From Zychaea mexicana (lineage: Eukaryota; Mucoromycota; Mucoromycetes; Mucorales; Lichtheimiaceae), in contig NW_026516727.1 of NCBI RefSeq assembly GCF_025766255.1, positions 62,001 to 126,000 of the forward strand: DNA of 64,000 nt, given 5' to 3'. Of the stretch, positions 12,401 to 24,912 are shown piece after piece. Numbering within the stretch: position 1 is the first letter of the stretch; each line of letters starts with the position of its first letter. The translations under genes were made by a program, and so were the position numbers. Under the pieces are notes generated by a model, which was not told the origin of the DNA, ran no database searches, and worked only from the letters and a program-made list of their open reading frames with translations.

Positions 12401-13541
12401 GTAAGAGGATCAGTTGACCATGTCAAATAACAGGGACCCAACGTGAAGAGAGACATAGACTTACCCATCTACAGATGATATTGTGTAACGCGCCGTCGTC
12501 CAACATCATTTTTCATCAGTCCCCCTATCATTTCCACTAGGTATAATCCGTTTTAAACAGAAAGTAATCCTACCATTGTCTAAAAATAACAAGACGAAAA
12601 TGACGATTAAGTGTTTCATTCTCTGTGGTAATACAAACAATTGCTGATTGTTCAAAGGGGTCGCCGGGGGAGGGGGGAATGAAGGTACCAGGGGTAAGAA
12701 AAGACACTTACATAAGTCTTTCCACTTGCAGTTTGACCATATGCAAATACGGTTCCTGGAGGATTTTAAATGAGCATCGTTAATTAACTGACCATGCGCA
12801 GAAAGAACTCAGTGTCGAATGAACCATACCATTGTATCCCGCCATCGTCGACCTGTCGTTGACATTGTTGTTGTTTATATGTTGTGTTACATATCAGCCT
12901 ATTTATGATGGGCAAAAAATGGCTACTACTACTACTGCTACACTGTCACCGTAATAAAAAAAAATTGTTACCTGACAAGATCCCCGATGCCTGTGTCGTA
13001 CACGAGTTTGTTATCCACCCCGCTGACCACAGCATCTAATTGGAACAAAAGGGGGAACGCACGTCAGTATACCAGACAGAGAAGAAGAAGAAGAAGATGT
13101 TGATGACGACAGCACCAAAGCCCACTCTATCCTTCCCTCCTCGTTCGTTTCAAAGAATGAAAGATTACCGTATTGAAACACTGAGCTGTTCTTCCGATTG
13201 TTCTGCGGTAGTTGGATCATGCCGGGCTCAGGGCCGACGAGCCAGCAGGGGCGCTCAGCTTTGGTGCGTTCTTCAGAAGAGTGAGGGCGTAGTCGGACCA
13301 TGACTTGTACGTTTTCTTTGATGGACATGGAACGGGAAGAGCTGGACGGTGATGGAAACAAAGAAGGAGACGACATGGACTCTGGCGAGGATGGTATTAA
13401 GGGCGTGGCTGGAGGAGAAACTGGGCCGACTGCGGATGAAGAAGAAGCAGCAGTAGTAGAGGTGGTTGTGAAGGTGGTTGCAGCACTACTGCTCATGGAT
13501 GAAGTAGGAGTTAAATTAAGTGATCGTGGTCGTATCATCAT
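9439..13541 (-). CDS. Kinesin motor protein with coiled coil and C-terminal membrane anchor
   Basis: Plus-strand-like N-terminal kinesin motor, ATP-driven on microtubules. 755 residues in 18 minus-strand exons: 13541-13169, 13035-12972, 12852-12830, 12755-12712, 12579-12574, 12468-12465, 12368-12304, 12205-12086, 12008-11927, 11828-11761, 11639-11574, 11354-11275, 11168-11118, 11000-10811, 10739-10662, 10564-10542, 10474-10417, 10311-9439. Residues 1-75 are Ser/Thr/Pro-rich; the motor spans about 76-412 with P-loop GQTASGKT (160-167), switch I NTHSSRSH and switch II DLAGSE. The motor resembles the CENP-E/Kip2-type (kinesin-7) pattern. A long Gln/Glu-rich coiled coil follows. The last ~25 residues form a hydrophobic segment (VWSVIAATAMYAYS) at the extreme C-terminus, suggesting a tail anchor. 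Exons 5 and 6 are only 6 and 4 nt and complete TYTMMG. Kinesin class is an inference. Confidence 0.93.
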
Positions 13542-14152
13542 TTTTGCTGTGTTTGTTGCGTTTTGGTCAGTCGGGAAAAAAAAAAGTAAGGGAAAGGAAG
13601 GAAGAGAAGAGAAAAGGATGCAGGCTACAAAAAAATTAAAAAAAGAAAATAGTTTGTGGGACCGGAATCCGCCATCCGAGGCAATAGTCACATGTACACT
13701 ACTGTGCCGATCCATCTTCTGTGTCTATAAAGGTGAATGTACCGCACGGTGGATGTGTCTGTTTGGATTGTAACTGTGCTGTGCTGTGCGCCATGTCTTG
13801 TTGTGGCCTTCTTGCTTCGTCAAGTCAGCTCACTTTTGTATTATTATTACGTATTCTTTATTTACTGAGTATAGCATTACAGTACATGGTATGTTGGTCA
13901 TTATGTGGGTGGAGGAGAGTTGTCGACGGATGAATACGGAATTTGTCCATCCCTTTACAATGTTACCCTTTTCTTTGCAAAGCCGGCAACATGCTTGCCT
14001 CCATATAAATAGTTATGCATAGTCGTAGTGTGATGTGTAGAAGGATGTCGATCCTCTCGAATCTTTTGCAGTAGCCCGTTGTGCGTGTATGCGTGTGTGA
14101 CAGAACAGACAGCTGTCAAAGCACACCTACTACTTAATCCCCTTTTTCTTCC
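13542..14152. other. Kinesin upstream region / PDAT 3' flank
   Basis: About 610 bp separating two minus-strand genes. It must contain the kinesin promoter and the PDAT 3' UTR. An in-frame upstream ATG at 13715 would add a hydrophobic low-complexity leader to the kinesin and was not used. No other gene was seen. Confidence 0.55.
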
Positions 14153-17100
14153 CTAGTTGAGATCAATGTTGGCGGCGTATCGTTCAATGTCAGAGAATAT
14201 ACGCTGAGTGACATTGTTGCCTTTGCCAGAAACAATCTGCAGGATGTCCGTCTAATACATAACAAACATACAGTGTGCCAGTGTTAATGTTCTCCAGACA
14301 GTGTATATTTGAGTCGCATCCTCATCCCACATATGCATTTCATATAACTTACAATCATCTCCCAGTTGCCAAGAATGTCAACGTGGTCGCCTGCTTTTCT
14401 GCCACCGCGCACATCCAGCTTGCTCTCGCTCTCCTCATGTTTGTACTCCCTAAGGACCACTGGGATGTGTGCTGGGTTGTAGAGGTCGCCGTGCTTTGTC
14501 CATCCACCATTGTTTGGTTCACACATGTATCCTAACGAGAGAACTGGAATCGTACCGTCACTGGACACGTTACCAGGACAAAAGGTCTTTTTATGAATGA
14601 AACTGGAGAATGCAGGTCGTCATGTATATTTTAGGGCTTATTGTATGCCTCTGTCCTTACCCGTCCGCAAACCGCACCCCCGTCTCGACGCCATTTATCG
14701 GATCATGGGCATCTGGGTTAATGAACTATAATTGCCATCAAAACCCCCCCACCCCATTCCCCAGGAAGAATTAGTTCTCTGTGTATGTGTGTATGTGTTG
14801 TGTGAAGCACATTTATTAAAAGTATCTTGTGTACCAGTTCTGGCGGTCGTATCACTTCGTCTATTGTGCTCGATAATGATCCCAGGAACTCTTTGGCTCT
14901 TTCTTCATGTTCTTGCTGTGCTTCTTGTTCTCGTTGCTGTGCTTGACACCGTGCGTCCGTCATGTTGCTCTCGTCGCAATACACCTGCTCCCGCTTATCC
15001 TGGTTTTTGGCATAGTAATAACTTCGTTCGGTCGGCAGGTTAACACCATACATACAGTAAATCTTCATGCTCGGTGCTAATAGTAGCAAAAAAAGTTGAG
15101 TCGTGTGTATCATTTAAGTTTCGTGTACGTTGTGAAAGGAGCTTGCTAAACCATGGATTGAAATACGGTGTGTACACTTACCATTTGGAAGCTGTGTTTC
15201 AAGCACATTACTCCACTTTGTTTCATCTCGAGCATTCTTTTTCAGCTGTTTCTTGTCTGTCGATATACCAAAAGAGTAATTGCTGCGCAGCATATCGTGG
15301 TACTCCTTGGAACTGTTCTCATGTAATAACTGTATGACCGATTCAGCCGTGTGGTTGCGGATTCTGTCATCCTCAGCGTCCTCTTCTTTAATAGCGTCAC
15401 TGCTGCTGCTGCTGCTGCTGCTGTTGTTGTTGTTCTCGTTGCTATCACTGGTACTGCTGTCACCACCACCATCACCAACATCGTCATTGATACCATCATC
15501 AATGAGTACAGTTGCTGCTGACTCGGCATTCGATTTAGTAAACGAAATCATGTTTCCATAGGAGAGGTGATCGCCCTGAAATCCGAGCACCGGGTCGTCT
15601 GGTGCCACGTCGCTTGTTCCCCAAATAAGTTCGCCGCCTTTCGGGAGCATGCTCGATGCGCCAGCCCATGTTCGTAGCAAGCTGGCCCGTTCTCGCCGCG
15701 AGAAGAATTTCTCTAACAGATATGCTCCAAAACTGCCTAATGCCATCGTATCACGCGTCTCACCTATCAAGTACAAGAATGCATGCGTGTTACGACACGT
15801 TGATCACATGCTGTCTTTGTCATTCGCTCACCTGAAAGCATGGCTGTAAGTGCCTTTGGACATCCTAAATAGGGACCTCCAATGTTCACAAACGTTTCTA
15901 TATTATCTTCGGTCCACGATGATCCGCCATGACCGTGGTCATCGTCTTCAACCCATTTAAGAAAGTACGGGAATACAATCGAGCCTACAGTTTTATTTAT
16001 TGAATTAGTTAGCATGATGAAAGTATACACGCATTTGAGAAAACTAGGCCATCCATCCCCTATCAAGTCAGCTGGCGTCCTATCCTGTATGTCTTTTTCT
16101 TACCCATTGAATGCGTGATGATAACAGTTTTGCGACCCTCATTACGATTTGCAGTCTCAATAGTTGATTTGAGTTTGGAGAAATATCTGTCGCGAACTTC
16201 GAGGTTGGAAAAGGATAGCCGCCAATCGTAGCTAGCCAAGTGCATGTTGTTGCTGTCGTAACCGATGGCAGCAAGATTCTCAATGACTCTTGCCCATACC
16301 CAGTATCTAGAAGCGAGTACAGCAGCGTAGAAGGAGATTGAAGGAGTGGATATTTGATCGATATGGAGCGAAACAGGGAGAGTGTGAACAGACAAAAGGG
16401 GAGTGTAAATGAGTAGTACATGGTAAAAATGGGGAGTAAAGATTAATTAGCCCGGCGGTTAGAAGCAACAACGACAATAATAACCCGTTTGGTATGCTAT
16501 CCAACTACTTTGGTATTTCTTTTTGGTACTTTACCCCGTGACGAAATAATCGGCAGCATCAAGACCTAGCCATAAAAATTAAATATATCACACTTGTATC
16601 AGCCCTGTTATTGTTGTTGCCAGTATTGCGCCCCTTATTATCATATACACACCTTGAGCAGCCCGTATCTTGATGCCCGGTTCAGGGTCAAGTCCAGTGA
16701 CCGCATCTAGTTTTAGATGGTCAGTCCAAAGTTCCTTATCCAGAAGAACGGATCGAAACATGGCTACATGATAGATATACACGATGAATTAAGAACGAAG
16801 ATAAACAAGATCAGTAACGCGAACTAAGAGCTGGTAAAAATGATTCTTGGACATTGATAAATCGTAGTGATAGAACAGATACTGTACTGGTTGTGCCCCA
16901 CATTCGTTTTCTAAAATACTTTTGACTTTTTTCCGAGACGCCCCAACTTTCGAGACCTGAAGAGATAATCCCGGGTATAAGGACAACGGGGTGATGTGGC
17001 TTTAAACCAAGCTCGTCTCTATAACATACACAAAAAATTCCCAAGAAAGGGGGGGAAACAATAAGTTTCTTTCCACATTAAAAAATTCTCAGCAATTAAA

Positions 17101-17541
17101 AAGCGCGGGGATCTTTTACTTGACAGATAACGCAGGCATAAATGGTATATCACTTGACGGTGATGGTTTGAAGAATCCGGTCACGTTGCCAAACAGTTCA
17201 TCCACCACGTCTGTGCCAGGCATGATACCCGTTAGGTCAATATCTGCCAGCTGCAAGGCAAGATAGGTCTGCAGTTCATTAAAATGGTTTTGCGCCGTTG
17301 GCGTGGTTGACGCTGCACCAATCGCTGCCAAGGCACCGACAGAAACACCAATGATGAAATGAAATCGCTTGCGTTTCCAAAATGGTCGATCGTCGGTCCT
17401 GTACAGACCGCTGTCTGCCAAGATATCCTCAGGCGTTTCGGAATCTCTGGTATTCCGTGATGCAGCGCCTACCGATTGTCTCGGATCAAGTGGACGATCG
17501 TTCTTTTTGTTGTTGGAAGAAGTGTGAGTCCGTCGTCTCAT
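14153..17541 (-). CDS. lro1: Phospholipid:diacylglycerol acyltransferase (PDAT, Lro1-type)
   Basis: Transfers an acyl chain from a phospholipid to diacylglycerol, making triacylglycerol at the ER (LCAT family). Eleven minus-strand exons: 17541-17120, 17018-16888, 16763-16653, 16565-16535, 16306-16104, 15984-15832, 15763-15182, 15076-14835, 14725-14661, 14560-14353, 14251-14153; 748 residues. A cytosolic basic N-terminus is followed by one membrane span (about 59-78). Family blocks: PVVLIPGIISSGLESWG, LDKELW, GLDPEPGIKIRAAQG, the nucleophile motif HSMG (Ser about 298), DGTIPVLSLGYMC (Asp about 648) and GDHVDILG (His about 706), a complete Ser-Asp-His triad. A poly-Ser/Asn, acidic linker within exon 7 (15763-15182) is an insertion compared with yeast Lro1. 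The spacing of all blocks matches the family. Confidence 0.95.
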
Positions 17542-18047
17542 GGCTGGTGTATATGTATATATATATCTTTTTTCTTTATTGTTTCTTCTTAAGCTGGGAG
17601 CGATGATAAGAAAGAGGCGTGCTTTGGGTGTTGGAGCTTGGGTAAAAACGAAATAGATAGGAAAAGGGAAAAAAAGAACGAGAGAGAAGTTTCAAAGATG
17701 TCTTTGCCATTTTTAGATCTCCCCTTTGGTATAATTCGACGTAATGGTGACCCAATCTGGCGAGACCAAGAAGGTACCTGAAACAGTAACCCGCCTCCTC
17801 CAGATTGATGAGCAATCCGAACCGATCCGCTTTCTAAATAGTATAAAAAGATACTTTTCTTTGTATATTAGGAAGGCGCAAAAAAAAACACATTTACAAT
17901 GAAAGATAGAGGGAGCATGAGAAAAAGAGTGACAAGAGCGATAGAGAATTTTGATCTATAGGGTGTGTGAATATGTTGTGAGGATGTCGTGTGAGTGTTA
18001 TGTTGTCAGTACAGACGAAACGAGGTTGATTGATAAGTTCCAATAGA
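17542..18047. other. PDAT upstream region / uL5m 3' flank
   Basis: About 500 bp. A TATATATATA tract lies directly upstream of the PDAT start (about 17550-17566). An 80-codon minus-strand open frame ending at 17576 has no recognisable features and probably belongs to the 5' leader. Confidence 0.5.
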
Positions 18048-19066
18048 TCAGTTCTTGGTCTTGAACGGCACAGAGAAGCCGGAAAGAAGCAACCGACCGT
18101 CGGTATTGGTGTATGCAGTTGTGTTGAAAATGACATCGAAGCCGGTCATCTTGGGATAGACGTCGAAGGAGCCTTCGATTTCGGGGAAGAGCGCCAATGC
18201 CGAGGCGGGGAAGCCAAGGGCAATGTTACCATTACCGTCACCAGCAGTCAGCTGAAGTCCAGGCCATTCTTTTAAACGTGGCAGCACGATTTCCACCAAC
18301 TTGTCCATAAACTGATACATTTCCTCACCGCGTAACGTCACCTTGACACCAATCGGCATGCCCTCACTAACATTGTCATCATCAACAAAATTATCAATAA
18401 GCACGTCAGGTTTTTCATCCTCCTCACCCCATCCACGCTCAACAACAAATATCCGCTATTACTGCCATGTTACAACCTGTTTACACGCGCCAGTATTCCA
18501 CATAAAAAAAGATATAATTACCGTAATTTCCAGTTGGCGACCGAAGTGCGAGCATACACAACTTCAGGACGTACCGACGTGATACTCTGGAAGGCCATAA
18601 ATGCAGACAGCAAATTATGCTTGCTGTGAATGGCGTCCTTGACCATGGCGTGCAATGTGATTTTATCGAGACCAGGAATCGTGCTGGCGCTCTTGGGAGG
18701 CTGAATAGGTTTGACGGGTTTGCCACCTTTTCGTGTACGTACAGCATCGGGTGTCACGGTCGTGTTTTCTTCCGTTGATGCTACTGCTTCCGAATCAGCG
18801 TTGGTTGCGGCCAGCGCACGGTCGATTTGTACTTGAACGTCGGGATACTTGTACGTCGAGGGCGCTGCACGAGCGTGATCGTATGTCAAGATCATGAGGT
18901 CTTCAGAAAGCGTGCTGTCATAATATTCTTTCAAACGCAACAATCCGTGAGACGAAGAAGCAGCGCATTGCGTGGTCGAGAAAAGTGCTCGTCGTGGTGC
19001 TGTTGCTGTTGTTGACGAAATAGTACGCGCAGCTCTTTGAGCAGCACTCCGTAGAGCAAAAGCCAT
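18048..19066 (-). CDS. mrpl7: Mitochondrial large-subunit ribosomal protein uL5m
   Basis: Component of the mitochondrial large ribosomal subunit (uL5 family, yeast Mrpl7), at the central protuberance. Two minus-strand exons, 19066-18522 and 18366-18048, give 287 residues. The N-terminus (MAFALRSAAQRAARTISS) is Arg/Ser/Ala-rich without acids, a typical mitochondrial presequence. The core reads across the intron as YARTSVANWKLR then EGMPIGVKVTLRGEEMYQF, the classic uL5 block, followed by FPEIEGSFDVYPKMTGFDV. The acceptor at 18367 was chosen because it alone restores this block. Extra residues upstream in the second exon's frame look open but are intronic. Confidence 0.93.
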
Positions 19067-19654
19067 GGCGAAGTTATAATGTGAGTGTGTCTTACAAATG
19101 TTGACAGGGCTCGCTTTCCTTGCCCGCCACCTCTTTTTTGTTGTTTTTGAAATTTCGTGACGGCGACTTTAACTGTCTTGGTCGGCCCAGCAAAGCAATT
19201 CAACCTCGATTTTTAAAAAAAAAAGTCAGCTCAAGCCTCTTTCATCACTCCGCATGACATGAGTTTCGAGGATTTATAACGAGCTTGGTAGTTTTTCGTT
19301 TTCTGCTCTATGCCATGCACACCTTACCAGGTGAAGCACGTTTGGGTGACTTGATTGTTTTTTATGGATCTTTTACTCTTAACAGCTGCATAATAAAGCC
19401 AGCTATATAGCGAAAAAGATTGTGCCATATCATACATTTTGCCCTGGTAAATGGCTACACAGCTTCATCAGTTGAAACGATGCTACTGCGGTAAAGAGTG
19501 TAATGTTGAGTAGCACACGCATTGCGTAAATTGTGGCAAAGTAAGCTATTACAACCATATAATAGAGACAAGGCTCGTTCGGGAATGATATAAGATACTA
19601 CCTTTCCCTTTCTTTTGTAAACTGCTACTACTTCAGCGTAGAACATCAAAAGAT
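19067..19654. other. Divergent promoter region between uL5m and the F-box relic
   Basis: About 590 bp between two divergently oriented starts; no gene is seen. It includes the uL5m promoter and what was presumably the promoter of the now broken F-box gene. Confidence 0.5.
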
Positions 19655-21540
19655 ATGACGATGAAATCAACCCGCAGCGGATGCCAACACGAAATCAGCG
19701 TATCCACAGAAGACAAGGAGACAGGTGGTGGGAGCAACAGCAATACCAGTAGTAGCAGCAATGGAAAAGAGAGAATGACAACGGCAGCAAGGAACATCCG
19801 CTTGATCAATATCTTGTCCTCTGATATTTGGTTGTTAATCCTTCATTATCTCTCAAGTCGCGAACTTTTACGTTGCGCTATCACCTGTACAACTTGGTGT
19901 GAACTTCTTCTCCAGTAGCCACATTTCTGGAAAACTTGGACACTGAACTGAAGCTGAGCGTAAAACATCACCAACATGTCGCACGTATCCTTCGACACCA
20001 GGAAACTGTCCATTTAATTGATGTGCCGGCCGTGCCACTGTTCGCGCGAGAATACTGGAGTTTACTCGTTGATATGCGACAACATGACACGTCTATAATT
20101 GGTAAGCGTCTCTATTTACACAAACACACACGTTAATAGACGATGGATTCTTTGTCAAATAAAACATTAAGTACAATTGAACCTGTTCTGGACATTATAT
20201 GTGTGTGTGTGTGTGTGCAGAATTCGACGAGATGGAATTTGGTGATTCAAGTGGCCTGGAACCAGTGCTCAAGGCAGCAAATACAAACTTGGAGAAGCTG
20301 ATTGTCAAAACTGCGATAACGTCCCCGTATATAACCTTTTGATGGACGATTGGCTCGAACCGTGCACAAATCTAAAGCAGCCAAGTCTCCCACGCAGTTG
20401 GCCGTGGCCAGAAAGCAGCAAGAATCAAACATCGACAATACCACCTAGATTAGCACAGGAAAAAAAATGTGCGATCATTTCAGCTCTTGTCGCTGCTCCA
20501 TTTACATGTCTCGGTCAGTCCAGAGCTAGCTTACCTGGTGCCGTATATGTTACGCCGTTGCCCTAATTTGGAATCCCTTGCGCTCGATCCCGAAGATACG
20601 GTTGACGACCACGGCAAAATCTTAAACGTTGCTCTTGAATCCTGTCCTAACCTACAATGGGTTGCCTTGGCCCCATGTTGTGCATCGGCTCGAACACCAT
20701 TTTTTAATGAAGCTCTGGACAACGAAGACTACTCAGAAGATGGCTTGTACGGATTGTTTTTCTGTGGCAAATACCTCCTTCTCAAGGATCCAAATGACAT
20801 TTATCCGCTGCTGAAAAAAGAGCCACGCAACGCTTCGTGTTCTACATATGGTTTACGAGGGTTCAGCAATGTTCTGGCATACCTTGCACTATCTTGGACA
20901 GCTCGGCGTGCCAAAGTTGAAGGAACTGTCGCTCAATACGTTGGATGGCGCCGGTTTTCATACAAGTCGTTGCAATACCACATTTAACTATTGCAACAAC
21001 AACTCATAAGATGGCAATAATGCTGGTGACGGCAAAAACACTTTGTCGTTCAAACAAGTAATTACACAGCTTATCAAACGAGCACCAGCGCTTCAAAACG
21101 TTCATCTTGACTGTGCAGGAGGCAATTTACCACCAGAGCTCAGAGTCACTGAAGCAATCTTTACCGAGTTAGGGAGGCGACAGCATCAATCCAAGCTTAA
21201 ACGTCTTTTTGCCACCCATTGTTGCGAGCTGGGTTCTCTTGGCAGAATCTGTCGTACACCCAGTACTCGTCTAGAGCAACTTTCATGCGATTGTGGCGCT
21301 TTGAACGGCAAAGATCTTCGTCATTTGTTGAAAAAGGCACAGGCGCTTTGGGCTCTCGAGACACTTCATATGTCTCCAAGTCAGCTATACGATCCAGATT
21401 ATGATCGCTTACGGAGAACGGTTCGTCTACGATGCTTTTCCGACAATGAAGAGACGCGTGATTGCGACTGTAGGGAGCAAAGATTTTTTTCTCCCCAAGA
21501 CAGAGGATTCATAAAAGAAATACTTGCTATGCGGAAATAG
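19655..21540 (+). pseudogene. F-box / leucine-rich-repeat gene, disrupted by several frame breaks
   Basis: The first segment (from 19655) encodes a Ser-rich leader and an F-box (LSSDIWLLILHYLSSRELL...), the SCF ubiquitin-ligase adaptor module that binds Skp1. Just where the F-box should read on into HFWKTLDTEL, there is a TAG (19916-19918) and a frame change. A plausible intron follows (20101-20220, GTAAGC...TGTGTGCAG). Further frame changes occur near 20310, 20440-20470 and 20870-20990, separating LRR-like pieces (KLIV..., TNLKQPSLP, CPNLESLALDPED, CPNLQWVALAP, ALQNVHLDCAGGNLP, STRLEQLSCDCGALN). The last piece runs from 21043 to the stop at 21540. The pieces are collinear in the order of one F-box/LRR protein. 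Unrecognised short introns could explain one break but not all. Confidence 0.7.
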
Positions 21541-24500
21541 CAGCTACAAAATGGATTACTTAAATTGGCAAATACTGTACCGTCTGCATGTACATCCCTA
21601 GTTCTCACCGTTACTGTGTAGCTTGAGTTTATCATATCTGTCACTGATTTATACAAAAAAATTGTTTATCGGGATGTCTATTTAGTTATGTCAGAGTTAG
21701 AGCCAGTCAAATCTTGTACGCACACCAGTGAGAGTATCATACATTGACGTATATGCACGATCGATCAACTTCTTTTCATTGCATCATCTGCACGTTTTTA
21801 CATCGCCATCGTCGTCCACAGTTGTGGTTTCTATAATTTTGTATAAATCCACGACCAACAACAATTAGACAAGTCTTGTTTGTATATATTTATATATATT
21901 TTACAAGTGAATCACACACAGACACACACACAAAAAGCGCATCGATGCTATACATGAAAGGCGATCCTTGTTTTTGTTGGCGCAGCAGAGTTGATGCGTT
22001 TTTCTCCCTGAACTAAATCAGCACTATACTCCGTACAACATCAAACCAAAGTGAAAATCTGGTATATAGTGTACACGAACCAACAAGAATATCGATCAAA
22101 AGGGGTGATTTGATAATTCGCGTCAATTAGATGATGACAAAACTACAGGGGAACTGTAGAAGCAGCAGTCCAAGAATCAAATGACTTGTAAAACTATACA
22201 AGAACAACAACAATAATGCATGAATCCGGTAACCCGTAAACCTGAAACGCGGACCAGCATTAGCTTCGGATGGCGATCAAGCTTGAGCTGCACTGGTCTG
22301 CTTGTTGTTGGAAAAGGGAGCGCACAAAAGGGACTCGCCTATTGTTAGGCTCATTGTCCAGCTGCTCACATACACTGGATTATCCGAGTAGTGAGTGCTT
22401 CCATGACTGAGAACATAGTGTTTAGCCAGCTACTGTGGCAAGTATCCGTGTGCGTTATTTTGATCTTATAGGTGGCGTAATAACGTGGTTCCCCATATTA
22501 ACAGTAGTATCAGATAGTTGACTGGAGAAAATTCTCTGTTTCCATTTATCTGGTGGTGACTCTCAAAAGCCTGAAAATGTAGCTCATCGCTACGCAACTC
22601 ATCAGCCAGCAGCAGTGCATACAGCATCCTCAGCACACAATGATCGTTATTCAGACTTATAAAGCACGAACAAGTGGGCGTCTTTATCAAAGCTACTGAT
22701 CCAGCACGCACCCATGCATGGTAAATCTTGCGAACGGGTCTCCAGCAAAAGGTTGTGAGTAGTAAAAGTAAGGCAAGTCAAAAGGCTATTGTAACAGACT
22801 CACAGTCAATCAGACGCTGTGTTACTTCCTCAGTGTATGTGCGGATGATGTAGGATACATGCGAAAAACAAGGATGGTCGGCTCGTACATACCCTCCGAG
22901 CAAACTCAATTATTTACGCGAACACAGAAAGTGAAGAAAAGGAGTGTCAAAGTGTGATAAAGCGCGTTGTGATCGTGTTACTGTTGTCTGTCATTGTTCC
23001 CCGCTTTGTTTAGCACGGAGCTGTGGGTGGGCAAAAAAATAAGGAACTTGTCAAGCACACGAAAAAAAGGCAAAGCAAAAAAAATAAATAAAGCGGCAAA
23101 ACGTTTATGAGAAGAGTGCGAAAAGAAAAAGATTGTTTTATTTTGTTTATCATTTTCTTATTTGTGTGTAATAATGTGTGTAATAAATAATAGTAATAAA
23201 TAATCTGTTCGTTCCTCACCCTCCACTGACCCGCACTGGTACATTGCAGTCATCTCTTCATGGCGGACCACTGAGCCCATCCAATCATCAGAAGACTCTG
23301 AACAATCGCCAGCACTGGCACGGAACTGATCATAGCACAGACAGTGACCCCTGCGCATACAGCCCAACGCCTTTCCAAAACGAACTAAAGTGAAGAAAAA
23401 AAAAGAAGTAAAAGAAAAGCGAAACTGCTCGCTTTATATAGACGTTTTTTGACTGTCACGCTCGGGACTTCAAAAAGTTCCACCAAGTTCCATGGATTTT
23501 CATTGGCTTTTGCTTAAAGGTATGAATTTTAGCATATGGCTCAAAGGGACTATCACAAAAGGAAAGGAAAGGGGGTGTGCTTGGTGGTCATCTAAACAAA
23601 TGTGCTGCGGCGGTAGTGGTACGTGTCTCTCACCATGCGGAGCTGTACCCTCCGATGGTATCGGCGCTTGTTTGTGAATGGGGCCGTGCACGGCACCGTG
23701 TCAAGCGAAAACAAAGACACGAATGCGAATGAGCAAGTACATTCACGGAAGAAATGCTTTTCTGTGAGCAGTAAATGCCAGAATTAGGCGTGACTGACAA
23801 GGTAGACAATTCACCATCAGTGAGTATTGAGAACACCATCCACCCAGCAGCCAGTTTACAGTCCTTCAGCCAACAAGGCAAACAGCGTGTGTATATAGCG
23901 TACTTCACAGACAAATCCACAGTACTTTAATATTATCTTTTGACTGTGTGTGTGGTACGTAATGTTATGTGTGTGCGGAAAAAGATGCCCCCATCGCTGC
24001 ACTTTATAATAAAGACCCGTTATCTTCTATGTTCAACCGTGCTCGTCAACTGTTGCTTTACCATTGTCGCTATCCGCCAACAGTTCTCTCCCTCCATCCT
24101 CCATCCCAGTTGATGCTACTGCTAAAGTTCTATCCTCCATCCCAAGCATGTGCTGCTGCAGATAAGTTGGCCCGCTCATAAATACTGTAAGTATCCGCTG
24201 CCGCTAGTAAATTCGACTCATCCTTCATTGTTTTACATTGCTGCCAATAAAGTAAATCGGTTCGTTGTTTTTGTGCGGTTCTACGTTCTTTTAAAGCAGC
24301 GTTCAAGATCCATTGGGACGATCAGAAAAATAACACTACAAACGATGACTTGCTACAACTTTTGACACTTTTGCGCGTAATTTCGTTGCTCCATTGATCA
24401 CCTTGTTCACTCGCCATCCCTTTGTGCATTTCGCGTGCAAAGTCGATTGGCCAAATCGTTGCGTCACAGTGCGCTTTCACTCTACAAAGTTTTCGTTTCA

Positions 24501-24912
24501 GGGGAAAGCTGTTGGAACGTTCAAGGTTTGATACACGCGTAACTTCGTCACTATCCAAAAAAGGAAGATCTGCGTTGCTAGACTACCTTTGCTTCCTTGA
24601 TGATTTGCGTACGTTATGCTTGAGCCTTCGTTATGTGATAATAAAAAAGAAAAGAGAGACACAGCGAATTTACCCCTACTGTTGCCTGTTTTCACAGCAA
24701 AATTCACATTGTGTCTCTGATCGTCTCTTTGCACACTTCTTGCCGTTTCCAAATTAATGATGTTATAAAAAAGCCCGAGAGAAAAGTCCTACTCTTTTGC
24801 AGTTGCTTTTTATATACGTTAAGAGCACCATTTACTGTGCATTACGTCCCACTTGGCTTAACATGTAGTCCCTTTTGGTATAAATTACGACCCACCTAAC
24901 TTCTACTGTGTT
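21541..24912. other. Gene-poor region with coding-like patches that could not be assembled
   Basis: No complete gene was built. Coding-like patches on the minus strand lie at about 22950-22440 (two competing frames around a possible intron, so undecidable) and about 24560-24370. A TATATAAA element on the minus strand (23440-23433) precedes a short Cys-containing frame starting near 23358 that ends at a possible GTGAGG donor. An imperfect direct repeat containing TCCTCCATCCCA occurs at about 24087-24150. The patches may be relics or short genes with tiny exons. Confidence 0.4.

Noticed and set aside
13542..13715. N-terminal extension of the kinesin to an ATG at 13715
   Set aside because: It would add a hydrophobic low-complexity stretch before a motor protein; the ATG at 13541 is more ordinary.
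23635..23787. 50-codon open frame with a good ATG context
   Set aside because: Too short, no recognisable feature, and no splice or promoter support.
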